The notes beneath the pieces were generated by a model. It saw only the letters and a program-made list of their open reading frames with translations, was not told the origin of the DNA and did not search any database. Shown in pieces: positions 32,066 through 42,290 of a DNA stretch of 64,000 bases; within the stretch, counting starts at the first letter, position 1; the number at the start of each line of letters is the position of its first letter. The translations under genes were made by a program, and so were the position numbers. The stretch lies in the NCBI GenBank assembly GCA_027422505.1, contig JAPQWV010000640.1, positions 1 through 64,000 on the forward strand, read 5' to 3'. Source of the DNA: Craterostigma plantagineum (Eukaryota > Streptophyta > Magnoliopsida > Lamiales > Linderniaceae).

Positions 32066-34162
32066 ATGAGAACTCAGCTGCCCAAGCACACCCCGGCGCC
32101 ATACGCCGACGGTGAATCCGCCGCAGATCAAACCATCCTCCGCCCTAATCTTCCGCCCACCGTCGCTCACCGGAAGAAGGTAGTCGCTGGCGTCCGGCCA
32201 TGGCTGTTACTGGACTCCGCCGGCCAAGCGCGGGTGGAGGAAGCGGGGAAGCACACCGTCATGAGACGAACGGGGCTTCCGGCGCGTGATCTGCGTATAT
32301 TGGACCCGCTTTTATCGTATCCTTCGACTGTTTTGGGCCGTGAAAGGGCGATTGTTATCAATTTGGAGCACATCAAGGCGATTATCACGGCGCAAGAGGT
32401 GCTGCTGTTGAATTCTAAGGATCCTTCGGTGGCTCCGTTCGTCGATGAGCTACAGAGAAGGATTATTAGGCATCATCAGGCGGATAAAGCTCAGGTTCTT
32501 TCCTTTTTCTCTCTCAATTAATTGGGTTTTGTCTTATTAATGACTCCCTCTGCTACTACAGTAAGAGTACTGCTTTACTGCTTTCCCCAAAGGCCAAAAG
32601 CTTTCCAAAACAACTTTAATGGAATCTCAGTTTTTAGACCGTGCTTTGACTTCTAGCTATTTCGGGAGCTTTCCATGGCTTTGCTTGACCATTGTTATGA
32701 TAACCAAAAATTGAGGTAAAAGTTGATAACTGAAGATTAGTTTCATTATGACCGAAATTAAAGGATGCTGGAGATGGTGACAAAGGAGATTGGACTAACT
32801 TGTACAACATGGAAGAGCCACGATCAAGACCTGAGAGTCCTTCGAATAATTCAAACCACTTCGAAATGAAAGAAAGCAATGCAAAGCCTGAAGGGAACGA
32901 ACAACAATCAGTGGAAAATCGAGATGGGCCCAAACTGCTTCCCTTTGAGTTTGTTGCCTTGGAAGCTTGTCTCGAGGCTGCTTGTAGTTGCTTGGAGAAT
33001 GAGGTAAAAACATTCTATGTGATTGTTTTTTCTGTTAAAAAGTGGTGTGGTGTGCTTTCAGTTTGTAAATATTACTACATATGAATGATCAATCTGATCT
33101 TGGTTATATTTTTCTCTACCTCAAAACTAGGCAAGGACGCTCGAACAAGAAGCACATCCCGCCTTAGATAAACTGACATCGAAAATCAGTACGCTCAACT
33201 TGGAGCGTGTGCGACAGATAAAGAGTCGATTGGTTGCCATAACTGGTCGAGTGCAGAAGGTTTCTTCAATTCGTACATAGTTGCTAGGTTTATAGTCATT
33301 CTTTAATCTGAACCATTGGGCACAATTTTTTACCAGGTAAGGGATGAATTGGAGCATTTGCTGGACGATGACGACGACATGGCAGAGATGTACTTAACCG
33401 AAAAACTGCAAGAACAGCTCGAAAGCTCCTCTGTTACGTCCATCGATGACCAAGCTGACTTCGTCGAAGATATCGATCAGCCCGAAATGGGTGACAGGCA
33501 ATGTCAAACTTCCCTAATATCAGCTTCCTAAATAGCATATCATGTAACTAATTCAAGGATCACTTCCTGAAATGTGTGATTCCAACTATGCAGAACTCCT
33601 ATTGGATTATCTGCTGAAGGTGGTGTCCGTAATGTTCTTGGCAATGACAGTCATAGGACTCATTCCACCACACGCAGTGCTATAAGCAAACACCTCGACG
33701 TCGAAGAGCTCGAAATGCTTTTGGAGGCTTACTTTGTCCAGATAGAGGGCACTCTGAATAAGCTGTCCACTGTAAGTATATATTTTCCTCATACAAACTC
33801 AGATGATTGTGAAGTTACTCTTATCTGCTAGCTGGGATTTGTTTTACATCTCATGTGTGTTTTCTGTGTGTAAGCTGAGGGAGTATGTAGATGATACAGA
33901 AGATTACATCAACATTATGTTGGACGACAAGCAAAATCACCTTCTCCAAATGGGAGTGATGCTAACGACGGCCACGCTTGTGGTAAGCTGCTTCGTGGTT
34001 GTAGCGGGAATCTTTGGGATGAATATAAAGATAGAGATCTTCAGCGACACAGTACACGGTATGACGAGGTTTCTTTGGACCGTCGGGGGAAGTTCTTTTG
34101 GCTGTCTTTTTCTATACATCGCTGCTATTGCGTGGTGTAAGCACAGAAGGTTGCTCGAATGA
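32066..34162 (+). CDS. MRS2-3: CorA/MRS2-type magnesium transporter, MRS2-3-like
   Basis: Six exons (32066-32494, 32764-33003, 33131-33259, 33337-33497, 33594-33771, 33875-34162) give 474 residues. The long N-terminal cytosolic part forms the CorA funnel (LPFEFVALEACLEAA, HPALDKLTSKISTLNLERV, IKSRLVAITGRVQKVRDEL, VEELEMLLEAYFVQI). Two C-terminal membrane helices flank the essential GMN motif at residues 427-429 (AGIFGMN). The pentameric channel moves Mg2+ across an internal or plasma membrane. The RSRPESPS insert after NLYNMEEP and the overall length fit MRS2-3 (MGT4). Intron 4 appears to be GC-AG (CAG^GCAATG). The intron 1 acceptor (AAATTAAAG) is pyrimidine-poor and less certain. Confidence 0.93.
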
Positions 34163-34368
34163 GAGAGCTTGTCTGATGAAATCATGAAATGCAATAAGTT
34201 AGCGTTCTTGAAGTGAAGTGTTGGTTGTCATATGTTGGGTTGGATCAGAATATCGATATGAAGTTCCAAGTTTGTAAATTTACTGTCGATGCTCTGATTA
34301 ATCAAATATTAATTATCCTTGCCATTTTATCTAAATTCGAGTTAACCATAGCCATATATAGGTATGAT

Positions 34369-34378
34369 ATATAAATAG
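34369..34378 (+). promoter_or_regulatory. TATA box of the TBL gene
   Basis: ATATAAATAG about 55 bases upstream of the ATG at 34431, within the short gap after the MRS2 gene. Confidence 0.5.
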
Positions 34379-34430
34379 GAATAACACAATTGGCTCTTCG
34401 TCAACCTCTCTCTGGTATTTTCTGCCCTTC

Positions 34431-36390
34431 ATGCAAACGAAGCTGCACATACCGTGTCAGCCATTGTTACACAGAGAACTCAATCACTTGCTGATCTTTC
34501 TCTCTGTAATCGCCACTCTCATCGTTTCATACAACGTGTTGAGCCCATTTAAGATAGGATCTCTCTTTAGCTTGGGTTTCTTGGCACAAGTTTTACCCAA
34601 AAATACAGATTCTCAGGCAAAGGATTGCGATTATTCGTATGGAAGATGGGTTTGGGACGAGAATCAACCTCTTAGCAGATACGATGAGACGTGCCCATTT
34701 CTGGATCCTGGATTTAGATGCCATAAGAATGGCAGACGAGATTTGAATTACCAGAAATGGCGTTGGCAACCACATGGATGTAATCTTCCAAGGTATATAT
34801 ATATTGATCATTTCATCATTGATTTAGAGGAATAGTAATGACGTAATTACAGTGTTATTGTCGAATTAATCGCTATTATGGAAGATCCACGAGTGAAAAT
34901 GAAGGATTATTCGCTTGTCATCATCATCCTTGTTCATAGGAAAGATGAACGACGAGCTAGATCCATTGATTTTCAGGGTTTTAATTTCAAGAAAGATGGA
35001 ACGAGCTAAATCCTTCCAAGTTGCAGTTTACGATGGCTCTTCGCTTGTGGTGATCATAATTTTTTGCTGAACTCATCTTCTTATCGTATTCTGTGAGAAA
35101 TCGTTGCTCGAGGTTGCCCATGTGGGCATTGAGTTAAATATAGAAAATGTTTCTGGAGAGTGATGCTGATAATGGCTTTCTTTCTTTCCCAGTTGAATGA
35201 TTCAAAGTCCATGTATATCCCATTGCATTGACTTGACCATTAATTTGGGGTCAATAATCACGACGTAATATTCTATATTACTATATCAAGATCGTCAACG
35301 ATTCTGTTTTCATCATGTGCATTCAAGGTAGCTCTTGATTCTTTTTCCCAGATTTGATGCAAAGGATTTCCTCGAACGCGCCAAGAACGCACGCATAGTG
35401 TTCGCTGGCGACTCCATAGGCAGAAACCAATGGGAATCACTGATATGCATGCTCGCCCAGGGCGTTTCGAACATCTCCACGGTATTCGAAGAACACGGAA
35501 GCCCCATAACCAAACACAAAGGCTTCCTCTCCATAAGATTCCAACAACACAACCTCACCGTACAATACTACAGAGTGCCCTACTTGGTCGTCATCGACCG
35601 CCCCCCTAAAAACGCCCCTAAACAAGTTCGAGGAGTCATAAGAGTCGACAGACTACATTGGTTTTCCAGCCGATGGGTCGGGGCCGACGTACTCGTTTTC
35701 AGCGCTGGCCATTGGTGGAATCAAGACAAGACCGTGAAATCGTAATAAGCTGCCCTTTTCTTTGCACTTAAATGGATGCGGTACTAATAACAGCCTTTTT
35801 TTTCTTATTGTGCGTTTTGTTGAAGGGGGCATTATTTTCAAGAAGGGAACGACGTTAACCTCACCATGGATGCGATGGAGGCTTTTCGAAGGTCGTTAAA
35901 GACTTTGGATCGATGGATGTCGAACAGTTTAGACCCCGAAAAGAGTATAGTGTTCTTTCGAAGCTACTCGCCTGTCCATTTCAGGCAAGGTTTATTCCAT
36001 TACCGTCGAATGCGCATCTTTCTTATGCACGTACGTAACAAGTTAATTTCTATCGATCGCAGGGGTGGAGATTGGAAGAATGGAGGGCACTGCAATACGA
36101 GCGACGGGCCAGAAACCGACCAGAAGAAGATCGGGCCCGGCCCGTTCAACAACTTGATAATCGGCGAGGCTGTCGAGGAAATGAAGAGGACGGTGGGAAG
36201 AAAGGTTCGATTCGTAAACGTGACCTATTTGACTGAGTTTAGAAGGGACGGACACCCTTCGAGCCATCGTGAGCCAGGCACGCCGCCCAATGCACCCCAA
36301 GACTGCAGCCATTGGTGCTTGCCCGGCGTGCCCGACACTTGGAACGAGCTATTGTTGTTCGAACTGTTGAAAATGGGATTTAGAACATAG
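34431..36390 (+). CDS. Trichome birefringence-like (TBL) polysaccharide O-acetyltransferase
   Basis: Four exons (34431-34792, 35352-35741, 35826-35984, 36063-36390) give 412 residues. It is a type II Golgi membrane protein: a cytosolic N-terminus, a signal anchor at about 20-40 (LLIFLSVIATLIVSYNVL), a Cys-rich TBL domain (CDYSYGRWVWDENQPLSRY ... CPFLDPGFRC), then the DUF231/PMR5 catalytic region with GDSIGRNQWESL (Ser142) and DCSHWCLPGVPDTWNE (Asp384/His387). TBLs acetylate xylan, mannan, xyloglucan or pectin in the Golgi. The family member is not certain; it resembles the TBL8-11 group that includes the RG-I pectin acetylase. Intron 3 has a GC donor (CAG^GCAAGG). Exon 4 was duplicated downstream (37437 onward). 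Confidence 0.92.
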
Positions 36391-36863
36391 CCCCTAAATG
36401 ATATATCATTTGATTTCGTAAGTAGTGTGTAAATGGCGTTTTTGATTCGCTTCGATTGAAAAATCTTTAGTACCAGGTGATCAATCCATGCATCGAACGA
36501 TCGTCTTTTTAGTGAGGAGTCGTTTATTACATCAAGCGACAAACAGCGCCTTTCCTAGTACTCCATGAAGACGTTCGTTCGTTCAAACGACATTGGGAAA
36601 TGGGCCATGGTCATTTAAGATGTTGGGCTTGATGATTGTCGGCCCAAATATGTTAAAAACCCACTTATTCAAGCCCAATGACATTACTACAAAGGCATCA
36701 ATTTTAGCTGTACATGCAAATTCTGAAATCATCAGCTCGAATTTTAGCCTCGCATTGCAATTGCTAGGGTTTTGTTTGACGAGCCATAAACACAGAGCAA
36801 ATTTCCAGATTTCAGGTTTCGCCGATCAGGACAACCGCCGGATCTCAAAAAGTAAGTCGCCTC
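36061..36863 (+). repeat. Tandem duplication, copy A
   Basis: This 0.8-kb unit (TBL intron-3 acceptor AG, exon 4 and 3' UTR, intergenic DNA, snRNP-G promoter and first-exon region, to just past the GTAAGTCGCCTC donor) recurs at 37437-38222 with high but imperfect identity. Copy A carries the intact TBL exon and a broken snRNP-G exon; copy B is the reverse. Confidence 0.9.
36824..36850 (+). pseudogene. snRNP-G exon 1 remnant (start codon lost)
   Basis: The copy corresponding to SmG exon 1 keeps the bases for RSGQPPDLK and the splice donor GTAAGTCGCC, but lacks seven bases (ATGAGCA) that hold the start codon in the working copy. It cannot start an SmG protein. Confidence 0.85.
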
Positions 36864-36916
36864 AAGTGTAATTGTCACCAGCAAATTTGCTGATCTCCTA
36901 GCTCGAAGAAAAAAAA

Positions 36917-37438
36917 ATGCCACCAACTCAAGCGCAATCTCCACCGACATACGACGGCGAAGACGACTACTCATCGGCGGTGACTCTGACCCACTTCCCC
37001 CACCACCTGCCCCTCCTTCGCCGACCCATCAAAGTCGACGACGACCCGAATTTCGACCAATCTCTCAGCCCTTACATCCTCGCCTTCGACTCTCCCCTCA
37101 AACGGGCTCAAGCGAAACGTCACTGCGAAGCCCAGCTCACGGATCAGTGTCTTGCCGGAGCACGAATTGGGTGTTCGCTCGCCGCCTCGGAGAAATGCAA
37201 ACCACCCTGGTGGCAATCGCTCTTGAGAGTGTCGAAGGCCGACGACTTTAGGGACAGGGAGAAGTGCGAGGAGATGGAGACGAACGCGTGCGTCGACGTT
37301 GCCGAGAGAAGGTGCGGGGAATTTGCGAAGAAGAGGTGTGGGGAAGCTTTTGGGAAGGCGAAGGTGTGCGTTGTTAGTGGGAATGTTGGCATACTTAGGT
37401 TGATTTATGATGGCGATATAGGAGAAGAAGCTTTGTAG
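36917..37438 (+). CDS. Small plant protein of unknown function, possibly 3'-truncated
   Basis: A single-exon frame of 173 residues, MPPTQAQSPPTYDGEDD, then HFPHHLPLLRRPIKVDDDP, SLSPYILAFDSPLKRAQAKRH, and a Cys-rich helical region (CEAQLTDQC, ARIGCSLAASEKCKPPWW, REKCEEMETNACVDVAERRC). The spaced cysteines (often nine residues apart) suggest a coiled-coil with CX9C-like pairs. I believe it belongs to a small plant family without known function. It lies between the two copies of the tandem duplication. Its last codons (VVSGNVGILRLIYDGDIGEEAL) do not resemble the Cys-rich part, and the stop TAG at 37436-37438 uses the duplicated TBL splice-acceptor AG, so the native C-terminus may be missing. The snRNP-G promoter remnant lies just upstream. 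Confidence 0.7.
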   Translation: MPPTQAQSPPTYDGEDDYSSAVTLTHFPHHLPLLRRPIKVDDDPNFDQSLSPYILAFDSPLKRAQAKRHCEAQLTDQCLAGARIGCSLAASEKCKPPWWQSLLRVSKADDFRDREKCEEMETNACVDVAERRCGEFAKKRCGEAFGKAKVCVVSGNVGILRLIYDGDIGEEAL

Positions 37439-37750
37439 GGGTGGGGATTGGAAGAATGGAGGACACTGCAATACGAGCGACGGGCCAGAAACAGATCAGA
37501 CGAAGATCGGGCCCGGCCCGTTCGACAACTTGATAATCGGCGAGGCTGTCGAGGAAATGAAGAGAATGGTGGGAAAAAAGGTTCGATTCGTAAACGTTAC
37601 ATATTTGACTGAGTTTAGAAAGGACGGACACCCTTCGAGCCATCGTGAGCCAGGCACGACGACCAATGCACCCCAAGACTGCAGGTGATTGCCCGGCACT
37701 TGGAACGAGCTATTGTTGTTCGAACTGTTGAAAATGGGGTTTAGAACATA
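37439..37750 (+). pseudogene. TBL last-exon duplicate, inactivated
   Basis: It matches TBL exon 4 at about 95 percent by eye (starts GGGTGGGGATTGGAAGAATG), but a deletion near 37683 removes the segment encoding the catalytic HWCLPGVP region and shifts the frame. The rest, up to the stop of the gene, remains. There is no upstream TBL sequence, so it cannot give an enzyme. Confidence 0.9.
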
Positions 37751-37939
37751 GACCCTAAATGATGTATCATTCGATTTCTTAAGTAGTGTGTAAATGATTT
37801 TTTCGAGTTCGATTCGATTTAGTAGTCCAAGTACCAGGTGATCAATCCATGCGACGATTGAGTTGTTTTATTACATCAAAAGACGAATAGCATAGCACAC
37901 TTTCTTAACTACATGAAGACGTTGGTTCGCTGTAACGAC

Positions 37940-38030
37940 ACCTGAAAATGGGCCATGACATATTGGGCTGATGATTGTCGGCCCAAATATGTTAAAAGCC
38001 CTACGGACCCACTTATTCAAGCCCAATAAC
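37940..38030 (+). promoter_or_regulatory. Site II-type promoter cluster of snRNP-G
   Basis: ATGGGCCATG, TTGGGCTGA, CGGCCCAAATATG and AAGCCCAAT occur within 90 bases upstream of the SmG start. Site II (TGGGCY) elements, bound by TCP factors, drive housekeeping and growth genes. The duplicate cluster at 36600-36680 lies upstream of the unknown gene. Confidence 0.5.
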
Positions 38031-38175
38031 GTTACACAGGCATTCAATTACATATAAAATCTGAATCACCATCGCCTTGGCTTTTAGCCTCGTATTGCAA
38101 TTTTTAGGGTTTAGTTTGGCGAGCCATAAACAAACCTCAAAACACAGAGCAAATTTCTAGAATTCAGGTTTCGCC

Positions 38176-38868
38176 ATGAGCAGATCAGGACAACCGCCGG
38201 ATCTCAAGAAGTAAGTCGCCTCTAATTTTTCTTTTAGCTTGCAAACTCTTTTTTGTTCTTCTGTATAAATTTTTCTCCAGTGGAATTGATAGCTTTCCCT
38301 GTTCGAATTTGCTATGGCAGGTACATGGATAAGAAGCTGCAGAGTGAGTTCTGATATCTTTGGTTTCTTTTTTTTTTTTTATATTTTTTTGGGCTTATAT
38401 GCAGTGTGTGTGGAGTAACGATTCTAGTTCAGGTTCTTTTGGCCTAAAATTATCAGCTGTTTCAGTTCTGCTGCATTTTTGTTTAGTGAAGTGATGGGCT
38501 TGCATTTATGTTTCATACGATGCCCTTTCTCACCACCTAACGTCAAATTTGATGAAATGTTTTTGTATGTCAGTAAAGCTTAATGCTAACCGTATGGTCG
38601 TTGGAACACTTCGCGGGTTCGATCAGTTTATGAATCTGGTGGTGGACAACACGGTGGAAGTGAATGGAAATGAGAAAACCGACATAGGAATGGTGGTAAG
38701 CCTTTTTCCAGCTCCACGACTAACTTTTCTTTAGTCATCTTCCACTTCCCATAAATATCGAAGGATCTCAGCATGTTACTCTTGCAATTCTGTACGCTTC
38801 AGGTTATCAGAGGAAACAGTGTTGTCACGGTTGAAGCCCTCGAGCCAGTTAGTAGACCTCAACAGTGA
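38176..38868 (+). CDS. SmG: Small nuclear ribonucleoprotein G (SmG)
   Basis: Four exons (38176-38210, 38321-38343, 38574-38695, 38803-38868) give 81 residues. The protein is a single Sm fold: MSRSGQPPDLKKYMDKKLQ, the Sm1 motif around LNANRMVVGTLRGFDQFMNL with the invariant D-x-F-M-N, and Sm2 VVIRGNSVVTVEALEP. SmG is one of seven Sm proteins that form the ring on U1, U2, U4 and U5 snRNAs in the nucleus and is needed for splicing. The length is normal. Its promoter and first exon are the intact member of a tandem duplication. Confidence 0.95.
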
Positions 38869-39067
38869 GTGTGATTTCTCTATCTTTATCTTCCATTCCA
38901 ACTAAGATTTAACCTTGTAGTATTCAGATTACCTTGCTTTTTTTAGCGATTATCGTGACTTCTCCTTAATCGTTGTGCATGCTTTGCTGAATTTATCTTT
39001 CAAAAGTCTTGTTCGTTCGCAAATTACTGTTCGTTTAATATATCAAATATCTTAGAGAGGTCATCCT

Positions 39068-40807
39068 TCACCAATAGTCATTACAAGAACACAGCCCACC
39101 CTTAAAATGGTGAAACCTAGTTGCATCCCTGACCACAAACAAACAATCTATAGATTTGCTAAGAGTCTTTACAAAACTGTGACAGTCTCCACAAATCCTC
39201 AAGTTCTTGATAACAAGAACCTCATCTACCTTCGATTCTGTGTTCAATAGAGCGAAAGCAATCGCCAGCTTTTCGCTGTGCACAAGCCCACTACTCACAA
39301 TTGCCTGCTCTGTTTTCGCTCCTTTATCACGTTCCCCGTCTAGGCCTTCCAACTTCTCCAACATAGCATATATCTCTTTAGCTCGAGGATGAGATCTATC
39401 CCCAGCCATAAAGAGGTGTATCTTTCCTTTGTACTCAACATAGCTATAACCAGGCTCCTTCTTAAGCCCTCGTTCTCGCATCATCACTCTCATCCTTAAC
39501 ACACCTTCCATGTCATTCGCCTCGGTGTAAATATTCGATAACAGCACGTAATAACCTATGTTGAACGGCTCAAGCTCCACAACTTTACCAAACGCAAGCT
39601 CTGCCAACTCAACGTCCTTATGTATCCTACAAGCACCCAACAGCGCTCCCCAAACCGGGCCGTCGGGCTCCATGGGCATGGACCCGATAAGCTCCACAGC
39701 CTCAGCTAACCGACCTGCCCGACCCAAAAGATCCACGATGCAAGAATAGTGCTCCGAGCCAGGGCTCAAGCCATACCTACCCTCCATCGAGCGAAAATAA
39801 CCCAAACCCTTCTCAGTCAAGCCAGCATGGCTACAAGCATTCAATACGCATACGAAAACAGTACTATCAGGCAAAATGCCAGCTTCGATCATTCGATCGA
39901 AGAGCTCCACGGAAACATCGCCGTGCCCATGCGTTCCATACCCACCTATTACGGCCGTCCAAGAAACTAGGTTTTTGTTTTGGGTCTCATCGAAAATGGC
40001 CCGAGCCTTCGCCAAGTCTCCACACCTAGCGTACATGCTGATCAGCGCATTTCTCAGAAACGGGTTCGACACGAACCCACGGATCTCGAGCTCGCTTTCG
40101 ACTTGTTGGCCAATTCTCCTTGCGCCGAGGTTAGCGCAAGAGGACAGTACGCCGACGTACGTCACCTCGTCGGGAGATATGCCTAACGATTTCATTTCGT
40201 AGTAAAGGTCCAAGACTTCCCTGGCGAGGCCATTCTGAGAGTAGCCATTTATCATTGCGTTCCACGTGATTAGCCCTTTCTCCTTCGTCTCGTCGAAGAG
40301 CTTCCTAGCCAGATCGACCCTCCCGCACCGCACGTACATGGACAGAAAGCAGTTTGCGACGTTTGTGCAGCTATTTAGCCCGAGCTTCGAACCGATGCAG
40401 TGCAGCGACGTACCTAGGCTCAGGTCCCCATGAGTGGCACAGCCCGGGACTAAACCCAAGAGGGTGACGTCACTTAACGTCGCTCCTTTAGCCCTCATTT
40501 CATTGAAGCAAATCAGTCCGTTTCGGAAAGCCCTGTTTCTGACGTACCCAGATATGAGAGCGTTGTAGCAGACGGTGAGTCTTGGTTCAGGACTATCGTC
40601 GAACACCTTCTGTGCATCGCCGAGCAGACTGAACTTAGCGTAGGCGGAGATCAGGGCGGTGAGCACGAACGGTTCGGATTGGGTGCCCGTCTTGATGACG
40701 TGGCAGTGGAGCTGTGCGGCGGACGCGGGCCGTGTCGCGGATTTGAAAGCGTTGGGGAGAGTGAAAGGGTTGGCTGTAGAGACAAAACGCTTGGTTCCAT
40801 GTTTCAT
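39068..40807 (-). CDS. MEF10: DYW-class PPR RNA-editing factor, MEF10-like
   Basis: A single-exon gene of 579 residues made of PLS-type pentatricopeptide repeats (for example CYNALISGYVRN, ITWNAMINGYSQNGLA, VSWTAVIGGYGTHGHG), an E/E+ region (VWGALLGACRIHKDVELAE, YYVLLSNIYTEAND, KKEPGYSYVE) and a C-terminal DYW deaminase domain (HSEKLAIAFALL, then CGDCHSFVKTLSK and ending FHHFKGGLCSCNDYW). The cytidine-deaminase zinc site residues are present. Such proteins bind organelle RNA and convert C to U; MEF10 acts in mitochondria. The assignment to the MEF10 group (At3g11460) is from recall of the family. The N-terminus seems some 40 residues shorter than expected and the targeting peptide is not obvious. 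Confidence 0.9.
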   Translation of the reverse strand: MKHGTKRFVSTANPFTLPNAFKSATRPASAAQLHCHVIKTGTQSEPFVLTALISAYAKFSLLGDAQKVFDDSPEPRLTVCYNALISGYVRNRAFRNGLICFNEMRAKGATLSDVTLLGLVPGCATHGDLSLGTSLHCIGSKLGLNSCTNVANCFLSMYVRCGRVDLARKLFDETKEKGLITWNAMINGYSQNGLAREVLDLYYEMKSLGISPDEVTYVGVLSSCANLGARRIGQQVESELEIRGFVSNPFLRNALISMYARCGDLAKARAIFDETQNKNLVSWTAVIGGYGTHGHGDVSVELFDRMIEAGILPDSTVFVCVLNACSHAGLTEKGLGYFRSMEGRYGLSPGSEHYSCIVDLLGRAGRLAEAVELIGSMPMEPDGPVWGALLGACRIHKDVELAELAFGKVVELEPFNIGYYVLLSNIYTEANDMEGVLRMRVMMRERGLKKEPGYSYVEYKGKIHLFMAGDRSHPRAKEIYAMLEKLEGLDGERDKGAKTEQAIVSSGLVHSEKLAIAFALLNTESKVDEVLVIKNLRICGDCHSFVKTLSKSIDCLFVVRDATRFHHFKGGLCSCNDYW

Positions 40808-41079
40808 AGGCGGTGGATGTGATGAAAATGTAACTTACTACTGAGATGGATTAGACTAGACATAGACTAACCCAACCCACCAAATAATATTATATACGTC
40901 CGTTCGATAACAAACAAAATTTACAACGAAACAAGGTAATTTAACATTATTATTTGATTTAATACAAGATACCTAATTATTACACGATGCGCACTTCAAG
41001 AAGACATATCTCAAACCTGTAACAACAATTTCTTTCTACATCATCGAAAGGATCAAACCCATTATTATTACGAGAGGCA

Positions 41080-42194
41080 CTAACGAGCAAAAGCAGCCTC
41101 GTCGTAGAGCTCCACGTGCCTTCCATTCATTGGCTGGCAAGGCCTGGCATTGTTCTTGCATCTCTTATCCAATGGCTCCTTGAGCGTCTCCACTTGTACT
41201 TTAGCTATCGTCCTCACCTTGGCGATGACGTTCCATATTACATTCTGCGAGCAAGGCGGCGTCGTGAAGGAGCCCAAATATCTGTAGTATTTGTGGCTTC
41301 TCTTCCTCACTTCCGTCGCCTTAAACGGCCCGAAAATTATCGGAGTTTCCACGTGGCTCTTCGTCTCGTATTCCAACTCTTCCAATTTCTTGTTGATCTG
41401 TTTTCAAACAGCACAAGAACTAAACACATTATTATTCGCATGATTCGAAGATATGTACATATACATTATATATAGTTTTCTGTGTCTATGATGTTATTAA
41501 CCTTAACGAGGAGGGGATCGGGGCTTCCATATTTGTACAGCACTGCAACTACGGAGACGTTACCATCGTCGGACATATGTACGAGGTGAAGCTCTGCTGC
41601 ATATCTGAGGAGGTTGCACAAAAAATATAAACTATAACAATTATCAGGTTTTGTAAGAAAAGGAAGTAATAGGCTAGGCGTTATCATATATACCGTCTTC
41701 CATTGATTCTGTGTTCGGAAGGAGAATGCCAGTGCATTTGCTGCAGTGAGTAAGTCTTGTTCTCCACAACGATGCCGCCCGTGTTACCTGGATAACGTAC
41801 CTACTCATTTAACAATCAAATCGTTCTTAAACCATTAATATTGATTTCCTTCCTCACAGCACAGATGAAGCAAAGGAATATTGTTTGTTATGAAGGAGAC
41901 AATTACTACCGCGACGTTGAACTTGTTGTTGACGAGCGTGACATTCTCGGGCTGATAGGATCTCACCAACGGCTCCAAATCTCTGTTAAGCACGGCTTCT
42001 GCGGTGACGATGTTGATGGGCGACTGCAATTTCCCCTGCGCGCACATGGTGAAATTAGGGCTGAGGCTTCCCCACTTGTCTGGCCCTTCGGCGCCGGAGT
42101 ATGTGAACTGCATAGTTTCGTCGCCTTTTGTTACGTATGATGAGCCTGGTAAGAGTAGTAGGACAACAACGAGGAGAAATGGTGCAGCAGCCAT
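41080..42194 (-). CDS. Alpha-type carbonic anhydrase
   Basis: Four exons (42194-41910, 41800-41694, 41604-41502, 41397-41080) give 270 residues. A signal peptide (MAAAPFLLVVVLLLLPGSSYV) precedes the alpha-CA domain: GPDKWGSLSP, QSPINIVT, and the zinc ligands His118 and His120 (QQMHWHSPSEH) and His137 (AAELHLVHM). The C-terminal half contains the family's FTTPPCSQNVIW. The enzyme interconverts CO2 and bicarbonate in the secretory system, apoplast or chloroplast (some reach plastids through the ER). All three zinc ligands are present, so it should be active. I start at the second in-frame Met, which gives a clean signal peptide. TATA-like TATATATAAG at 42281-42290 lies upstream. Confidence 0.93.
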
Positions 42195-42280
42195 GGATTG
42201 ATTGATTGAGAGCGACGACTGAGCATAGATGGGGGAGTGTGGATTTAGGACAGTCATCACATGGCGTTTCAGAATAGCAT

Positions 42281-42290
42281 TATATATAAG
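42281..42290 (-). promoter_or_regulatory. TATA box of the carbonic anhydrase gene
   Basis: CTTATATATA on the minus strand, about 90 bases upstream of the chosen start codon. Confidence 0.5.

Larger units (their letters stand above)
37437..38222 (+). repeat. Tandem duplication, copy B
   Basis: Second copy of the TBL exon 4 to snRNP-G exon 1 unit. The homology begins exactly at the AG before TBL exon 4 and runs through the snRNP-G donor (GTAAGTCGCCTCT). Confidence 0.9.

Noticed and set aside
36043..36312. Minus-strand frames inside TBL exon 4 and its duplicate
   Set aside because: Antisense shadows; they occur in both duplicate copies because the TBL exon does.
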